From Mytilus edulis (lineage: Eukaryota > Mollusca > Bivalvia > Mytilida > Mytilidae): a DNA stretch of 64,000 nt. The position numbers and the translations under genes are program-made. Of the stretch, positions 58,263 to 64,000 are shown one piece after another (positions within the stretch are counted from its first letter, which is position 1; each line of letters starts with the position of its first letter). The stretch covers positions 18,978,746 to 19,042,745 of the forward strand of contig NC_092354.1 of the NCBI RefSeq assembly GCF_963676685.1, in the 5' to 3' direction. The notes beneath the pieces are model-generated. The model ran no database searches. It was not told the DNA's origin and saw nothing but the letters and a program-made list of their open reading frames with translations.

Positions 58263-58779
58263 TTAAATTGTTTTCACTTAATTCATTGGTTCAGTTGCAA
58301 GTTTCTCTTTCTTGGATTGAAAAAAAAAATATGGGTTAATCTACTTCAAATTTTTCTATTTTTCATCACGATAATAATAGTTCATATAATTTTAAATTTC
58401 AAATAGTTCTCATATTTAGTAAGTAGAACATTGAGTCACCCGACACATATGCAATACTGTGGTTTCGGTGTTTATAAAAAAGTTTGTTGTGAAAGCCTTC
58501 AAAACTAACAAGTATTCTTAGATATCATTGGAAAAAAAGTGACTGCCTTCTCAGAAATATGTGTCTCTGACCTTACACAAAAAGAGTGGGAAAAAAGTTA
58601 ACAGATAATCATGACACTTGTCTATACCCTACATACAGCAAACATCAGAGTCAAACATACATTTTAATTGAAAAAAAATCTGCCAAAGAGTCAATGTTTA
58701 TTAAAAAAAGTAAAAATCACAAAATTACTGAACTCCGTGGAAAATGCAAAAAGGAAAGTTCCTAATCAATTGGCAATAT

Positions 58780-58925
58780 CAAACACATTAACCGAATGGA
58801 TAACAATGTCATATTCCTGAATTGGTACAGGCATTGTCTAATGCCGAAAATGGTGAATTGAACCTGGTTTTATAGATTGTTAAACCTTGCACTTGTATGA
58901 CAGTCGCATACAATTCCATTATATT
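58780..58925 (-). repeat. R3, reverse copy
   Basis: 'gtcatattcctgaattggta', 'gaaaatggtgaattgaacct' and 'ttgtatgacagtcgcata' are the reverse complements of R3 blocks. Confidence 0.6.
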
Positions 58926-58929
58926 AAAC

Positions 58930-59720
58930 AAAACAAACTGACATTATATGTAAAAAATAAAAAAATAGCGGTACAGCAGTCAACATTGTGTTATAATCTT
59001 CATCAGAAGGGAAATATAACCAAAAACCTATTGGAGTAACACTAGAAGTCCTAGAGTTAGTGCGTACAAGGGTCGAAATTATTATATTTGTTTGGCAGGA
59101 TATTGCTTTTATTAACAAAGTGTATGCCATTATATAATACCATACTCAAATCGAAACAAATTGTTTAGCTAAAAATATAGCAATCAGCTTCATTTTGAAA
59201 GAGAGGAGATTCAAATGATTTATTACCAATAATGGAGAGGAAAATATCTAAATTTGAAAAATTTGATAATATGTATCGATATCACTTTGAAATTACCTTT
59301 AACCATATTAGACATATAATTGTAGGTTCACTTCGACTACTTTCAACTATTTCCTGAATCGTTTTGTTTTTAACTTTATAAAGTAGATACTTTACAATTT
59401 GCACGTTGATGGGAAATATCAAAGTCTGGTTAAAACAGGGGTAATTACTGTATGATATGTAACACGTGTATGTTATAATATTAAACGTTATATTTCAGAA
59501 GTTATGATGAATCTTAGGTTCTTACTCACTATTTCAAATTTGACCCTTGTTTATTCTTGTATATCCCGTCTGTGCAGATAGTGTTTCACTCGTTTTAAAG
59601 AATACACATCTTTGTTGTTCATTAGTTGTGAATAAGCGTTTCTTATTAAGAGAAATCAAAAATATGCAAACCTAACATATTTAAACAGTTATAATTAAAA
59701 AATAATGTATGGGGTGGATA
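58930..59720. other. Nothing recognised
   Basis: AT-rich; a 68-residue reverse frame at 58924-59130 has no motif or splice support. Confidence 0.4.
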
Positions 59721-59726
59721 TATCGT

Positions 59727-59804
59727 GATTTTACCACGGGTTGGCCCTTATAGCGATAGCGAGGTGCAAAGTATCGACATAAAGGGACAACCCGTGGCAA
59801 AATC
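59727..59804. repeat. Strong GC-containing hairpin
   Basis: GATTTTACCACGGGTTGGCC at the start pairs with GACAACCCGTGGCAAAATC at the end. Stem is about 24-25 bp with few mismatches and a loop near 29 bases. A single ATTTTACCACGGGG recurs at 60249. The GC content stands out against the flanks. Confidence 0.7.
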
Positions 59805-59929
59805 TAGCTATAGTCAAGCCCCCATGAATTATTTCGATTTTAATAGGACAAATACGGCATTTTATTTGGATAGAACCGCTCTAGTTGAAGGCATTATCTG
59901 CGGTTCCCATAAATAAACGCACTATTAAT

Positions 59930-60320
59930 TTGACGTAAAAGAAATGAGCAAACTGAATATAAAGTGACATGCTTAAACTATTTGAAATAACATTTTAGAT
60001 AGGTTTTGATGAATTTAAATGATAATTTTACTTAAATATGTTAAATGTTTACATAAATGGCTTATATAACACATTATAGCATTGTTTGTTTACATTTCCT
60101 TCTTGTGATGATTTTTGGTTTCACAAGCGTGTAGTTTCCCGTAAAATGCTTATTTTTTTACGTCAACGTTCTATGACGTCGTGTAGCTCATTCATAAAAC
60201 AACATATGCCATGGGAGTACGATGTGAACAGCCCAAAGAATATATTCATATTTTACCACGGGGTGTACTTAAAGCGCTTGAAGGACGTCATGTTAGAATG
60301 TAAGATTACTTCGAAGTGAA
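59930..60320. other. Possible outer arms around the 59.7 kb hairpin
   Basis: TTGACGTAAAA (59930) is the reverse complement of TTTTACGTCAA (60157), and TTTTACCACGGGG recurs at 60250. Together they suggest one rearranged palindromic repeat of about 0.55 kb. The open frames 59725-59916 and 60086-60319 fall in it and are not supported as genes. Confidence 0.35.
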
Positions 60321-60477
60321 ATATTGTTGATTGGTTATTTTTGTTGGTACTTATTTTTAGACATTTCGGAAAAATGATAGTTTTGTAGATGTTTGATTTC
60401 GTGGTTTACCAAGAGTAAGTTTTCTGATGCATTGAACATTCTAAAAAATGGAAAACAACACGTTTTATAATTTATTG

Positions 60478-60580
60478 CGTCCGAAGCGCTATTCTGGATT
60501 TACCTTCATCAGGAACGCTCAAAGCCAAACATTTGAAATCCGAAGATGTATAAGTACCGAAAATGGTTGAAGAGCTATAT
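60478..60580 (+). repeat. R1 copy, forward
   Basis: 'tgcgtccgaagcgctattct', 'caggaacgctcaaagccaaa' and 'gaaatccgaagatgtataag' are diverged R1 blocks. Confidence 0.4.
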
Positions 60581-60984
60581 GTCAAAAATACCTAAAATTA
60601 GGTTTAGGTTTCCCTAATTTGCAAAAATCATAAAATCATTAAAAATTGGTATCCCTCCATTAATATACCGGTAGACATCACAATTAAGCAAATTCGAAAA
60701 GTCTCTCACTTAACGATCTTTCATGTATTAGCCACATTGAAAACATTTTGAACTGTCAGTCACTATCACTCGAAGCGATCGTGTACATATCCGAAATGCC
60801 AATTTCAATGTTTATGACACGTGCTCTGAAATAATCAACATTCAGTGAGGTCCAAACAATTATGTGTTATCGGTTTGCATTTCTCATATCAACTACTAGT
60901 AAATGTCTGACAAAATGTCATAGATTTATTGCAGCATCTTGTTTTTACATTTATTCAGTATTGTGAACACTCAACTAGTGTACA

Positions 60985-61105
60985 TATTTATTTAGGGCCA
61001 GCTGAGGCCCACTTTCATTTGTGAGGACCAATTGGTGACTTTGGCTGCTTTCTGCTCTTTGGTCAGGTTGTTGTCTCTTTGACAACATTTCCATTCTCAA
61101 TTTTA
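60985..61105 (+). repeat. R4, forward copy
   Basis: 'tttagggccagctgaggccc', 'gaggaccaattggtgac' and 'caggttgttgtctctttgac' are present, with a small internal deletion. Confidence 0.6.
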
Positions 61106-61520
61106 TGTTGAAAATAATATACTCTCGAGAAATAGTTGGTGCACATCGTTTTTTTTTATATAACCGCGTGGCATAAGGTTACTTCTATCTGGAGTATAAC
61201 GGATCATAACTTTAAAGTGTGTTGGTGTCTCAAAGTCAGAAGAGCATGTCTTATAAGGGTAAATTGAAAACAACGCTGTAATGTTAATCGAAATCTTGAT
61301 TTTTTGGAATTATAGAATCCATTTAAAATCAATGTTGGAGTGAGGGATTCTTGTTTCACTGAAAACCAGGTCAAGGTAAAATCCAATAATATCATTCTGA
61401 TTACTAAACATCTTTAACATTGATTAAATACGAAATAGTTATACATGTATATGTGGTTGAGGATAATCTGGTCCTTGGTGTGAATGTAAACATTTAATTT
61501 AATTTAATTTGATGATTGTA
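61106..61520. other. Nothing recognised
   Basis: Probably upstream intron or intergenic sequence. A short 'aatttaatttaattt' run ends it. Confidence 0.4.
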
Positions 61521-61599
61521 ACAGTTTTCATTTCTTATCATTAGTGCATGCTTGCAAACCATCCATGTGATTTTAATAGTTTTCATTTCCTATCATTAG

Positions 61600-61710
61600 T
61601 ACATGCTTGCAAACCAAATCCATGTAAAAACAAAGGAACATGTTTTCCCGATGGCAAAACAGGATATAAATGTAAATGTGTCGGATGATACTCAGGACCT
61701 ACATGTCAAG
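61600..61710 (+). pseudogene. EGF-like exon 1 with an in-frame TGA
   Basis: It lies between the acceptor CCTATCATTAG (AG at 61598-61599) and the donor CAAG|GTAGG (GT at 61711-61712), 111 bases with phase 1 at both ends. It encodes one EGF module: ACKPNPCKNKGTCFPDGKTG, then YKCKCVG, a TGA at about 61684-61686, YSGPTC. All six cysteines are present with EGF spacing. The stop replaces the residue before the conserved YSG turn. Either the exon is dead, or it is skipped; a symmetrical 1-1 exon can be skipped without changing the frame. A partial duplicate of its acceptor lies 55 bp upstream. Confidence 0.7.
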
Positions 61711-62577
61711 GTAGGACATTGATCTATAGATATTTGAATTTAGATTATTCCCATTGGCAGCAATTTTGAATAACTTAACAATTGATTTTCTTATTTGACC
61801 AGCTGAACTGAAACACGAGATACACACAAGTCTGATAAGGTCGTATTAATTAATTGAGCAAAACAAAACGGAAAAAAATAATTGTTCAGAATCTTGCGAT
61901 CAATGTGACAAGTTGAATTTGACTGATTTATGAAAGAATATACACACTTATATCGTTAACATGGCGTCAAAGGAATTACCTTATACTCGAATTGTGTCAA
62001 TCGAGGAATCCATAGTTTATTACATTCACTATTTCATGTAGAGAAATTGGATGATTTGTTAACTTGTTTATTGATTCCAAAATTATTCATAAAAAAGTAA
62101 TATATATATATATCAGAATATCAACCTTTTTAAAAACGCAAAAAACTCGACGTCATATGGTTACCATGTAAATAATCATGACAGGACTATCATTTTTCTT
62201 CAATAATATTACAAATCTTTAAATCGCCCTCATAAACAATTAGATGCGCACTCAATATCGTCCAAAAAGACGTCGTTTAGATTGCATTTATATATCTCTA
62301 GTCTCAGACACTCTTGTTATATATCAGTATGTATGGTCGGATTTTCCAAAGTATATACTCATTTACACTATCATCAGAGTTTGTAGTTACAGAAGCTTTT
62401 TGCACATAATGACATCGTTTTGATACATAAGTGCTTTTGTTATAGAAATAAGTGCGATTCTTTTATTTAGACCACAAAATGCGAATCGTTTAAAACGTAT
62501 TTTTAAACATGATTACGTTGCATTCAAAATTAATAATCTATTATTTTTCCTTTAAAAACGTTATGTTCTTTTTACAG

Positions 62578-62688
62578 AAAACGCCTGTAAACCAAACCGC
62601 TGTAGCAATGGAGGGAAATGCTCAGCTGACAAATTTGGAGACTACTCATGCGAATGTCGTACAGGATATTATGGTCCAGAATGCGAGA
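62578..62688 (+). CDS. EGF-like exon 2 (intact)
   Basis: It runs from the acceptor TTCTTTTTACAG (AG at 62576-62577) to the donor GAGA|GTAAGT (GT at 62689-62690), 111 bases, phase 1-1. It encodes NACKPNRCSNGGKCSADKFG then DYSCECRTGYYGPEC: six cysteines with standard EGF spacing, including the CxC and GYYGPEC turn. There is no Asp/Asn-hydroxylation calcium signature at the start, so it is probably not a calcium-binding EGF. It is the same length and phase as the exon 867 bp upstream, so the two are tandem-duplicated modules of one extracellular or secreted protein gene. The remaining exons lie outside the window or were not found. Confidence 0.85.
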
Positions 62689-62699
62689 GTAAGTTTAGA

Positions 62700-63610
62700 T
62701 CTTTTTAGAGGTTATTTCACATACTAATTACTTGATGGAACATTAAGAAGCTGTGCATTTTTTATATGCATAATAAGTTTCACACACTTACTCAAACTTG
62801 TGATATTGTTGATGCCAATACTATACATGTCATATATGAATTTGTAACTTTTACCTGTTTTGAAAATTGTATATTTCATAACAATTTTTTATTTCATTAT
62901 TCATGTAAATGACTTTCATGATAAAGCTTTGTTACTCACAAGGTAGCTATACAGTCACTAGTTTCGCGTGCTGAAGTTGAAATCATCCGTTCGTAAATAT
63001 TACGGACGTCATCAAGAGTTGGTTGACCGGGATGTGACATTAGACTCATCACCGGGACTGTAAAATGAGCAACAAGATATACACCCCATGTGGAGAAGTT
63101 TCTGTTTAGGTGTAATACCACCATTGATTTCCCCCTATTAGTCTTTGTTAAATTGGCAATTTTGAAAATATTGTACAGTATTTACCTTTATTTCAACCAA
63201 AGAAATACTTTGCATGAATAAAGTTTAGTCCTTTCCAGTGCTACAGTGAAAATTTCACACTACATTTCATTGCATATAAGAAAGTGACCATCACCGGAAG
63301 TAAACAACCCAATGGTTACACTGTTATTTACTGGTTACCTGCTTTGGTAACTATGTAACCTTAACTTTCCAAAATATTTTATAAGACCATCAAATAAAAA
63401 GAGAATGCTATTTTTAGACACATAACATACATGTTTATGACTCAGAAAAATTTAAGTGCACTGAAATGCAAGGTTAATTTTTTACAACTGTCAAATTCAT
63501 GGGAATATTTTTTTAGACCTTCTTTCGCATACAACCGGATGTGACGTACCATGATTTGGTGTTATTTCCAGATCAACTGAGATCACTTCCAGTTTTCAGT
63601 TAACTATGTT
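62700..63610. other. Downstream intron or intergenic sequence
   Basis: A reverse-strand 62-residue frame at 62936-63124 is locally less AT-rich and reads like coding (WGVYLVAHFTVPVMSLMSHP). It has no start context, no family match I know and no splice evidence. It may be a fragment of an unlisted repeat. Confidence 0.3.
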
Positions 63611-63611
63611 G

Positions 63612-63638
63612 TGTCTGTCTGTCTGTCTGTCTGTCTGT
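63612..63638. repeat. (CTGT)n microsatellite
   Basis: Six consecutive CTGT units begin at the 'gtgtctgtctgtctg' run; it opens an R5 fragment that continues to about 63715 ('taagagtttgactgtcccgc'). Confidence 0.85.
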
Positions 63639-63719
63639 TTGCCTTTTTCTTTATAACTATAGTCAGTTAATTTTCGACTTAAGAGTTTGACTGTCCCGCT
63701 GGTTTCTTTCGCTTTTCTT

Positions 63720-64000
63720 GAAAAGCAGCGGTGTCAACCATGTTAAGACAAAGATTGATATTAATACTTAATAATCTTTCACATAACTGCTAATTTAACG
63801 AAATTGCGAATTATCAGTTTCGAACCACTGACGACTGAGCTGATGATAACATAATACACTGTGCGTTATCAAATGTATCAATGCCACCAAAAGTGACGTC
63901 ACAGGCAAAAAGGACAGTCACTGAATTATCACACCAATTTCTAAAGGAACAAGACCGGCCGCATTGACTGGATAAACGTCCCCGGGTATGCATGAATCAC
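63720..64000. other. Nothing recognised
   Basis: No exon or repeat copy that I can support at the right edge. Confidence 0.4.

Noticed and set aside
62936..63124. Reverse-strand 62-residue frame that reads like protein
   Set aside because: No start context, splice site or known family. It was noted in the feature list as uncertain, not called as a gene.

Overview
The window looks like nuclear DNA of a marine bivalve, most probably a mussel of the Mytilus type. It is AT-rich. The few recognisable genes are small exons separated by kilobases, with AG/GT splice sites. Much of the rest is dispersed and inverted repeats whose style I associate with mussel genomes. The assignment is an inference; no species marker is present. 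There is no operon, no CRISPR array, and no rRNA or tRNA gene that I could support.

The main gene content is a tandem set of three AIG1/GIMAP-type GTPase genes, all on the + strand. Their coding exons are at 24098-24838 (A), 34593-35384 (B) and 39986-40645 (C). Each open reading frame begins just downstream of a 3' splice site and ends upstream of an AATAAA signal, so each is probably one coding exon behind a non-coding first exon. B has all the G motifs. A has drifted in G1 and G3. C has lost the DTPG (G3) motif, has a shortened switch II and ends in a cysteine-rich tail. Upstream of A, a ~120 bp cassette (TATCACATGA box, TATA-like box, short exon with AAG|GTAA donor) occurs three times at 18.87, 21.00 and 22.63 kb. 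I read these as duplicated promoter/first-exon units of the family.

Layout: 1-8600 holds a diverged tandem repeat split by dead LINE A (about 4.24-7.25 kb). 8.6-13.2 kb has repeats and no gene seen. 13.3-18.8 kb is dead LINE B, with an intact ORF1, a 2A-like motif at the head of its endonuclease ORF, and a broken ORF2. 18.8-24.8 kb is the promoter cassettes and GIMAP A. 24.8-34.5 kb is repeats, including a TTAA-flanked inverted-repeat element. 34.6-40.7 kb is GIMAP B and C with a CACGTG-rich foldback between them. 40.7-56.5 kb is mostly inverted-repeat elements and a segmental duplication (46.7 / 51.7 kb). 56.9 kb is the last exon of a C-type lectin with an in-frame stop. 61.6 and 62.6 kb are two phase-1 EGF exons of a multi-exon gene that probably continues past the window.

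GIMAPs, C-type lectins and EGF proteins often belong to bivalve innate immune or cell-surface repertoires. Nothing here proves that these genes act together. The most notable observations are the triplicated promoter cassette, the graded decay of the GTPase motifs, the CACGTG array upstream of GIMAP C and the 2A-like motif in LINE B.
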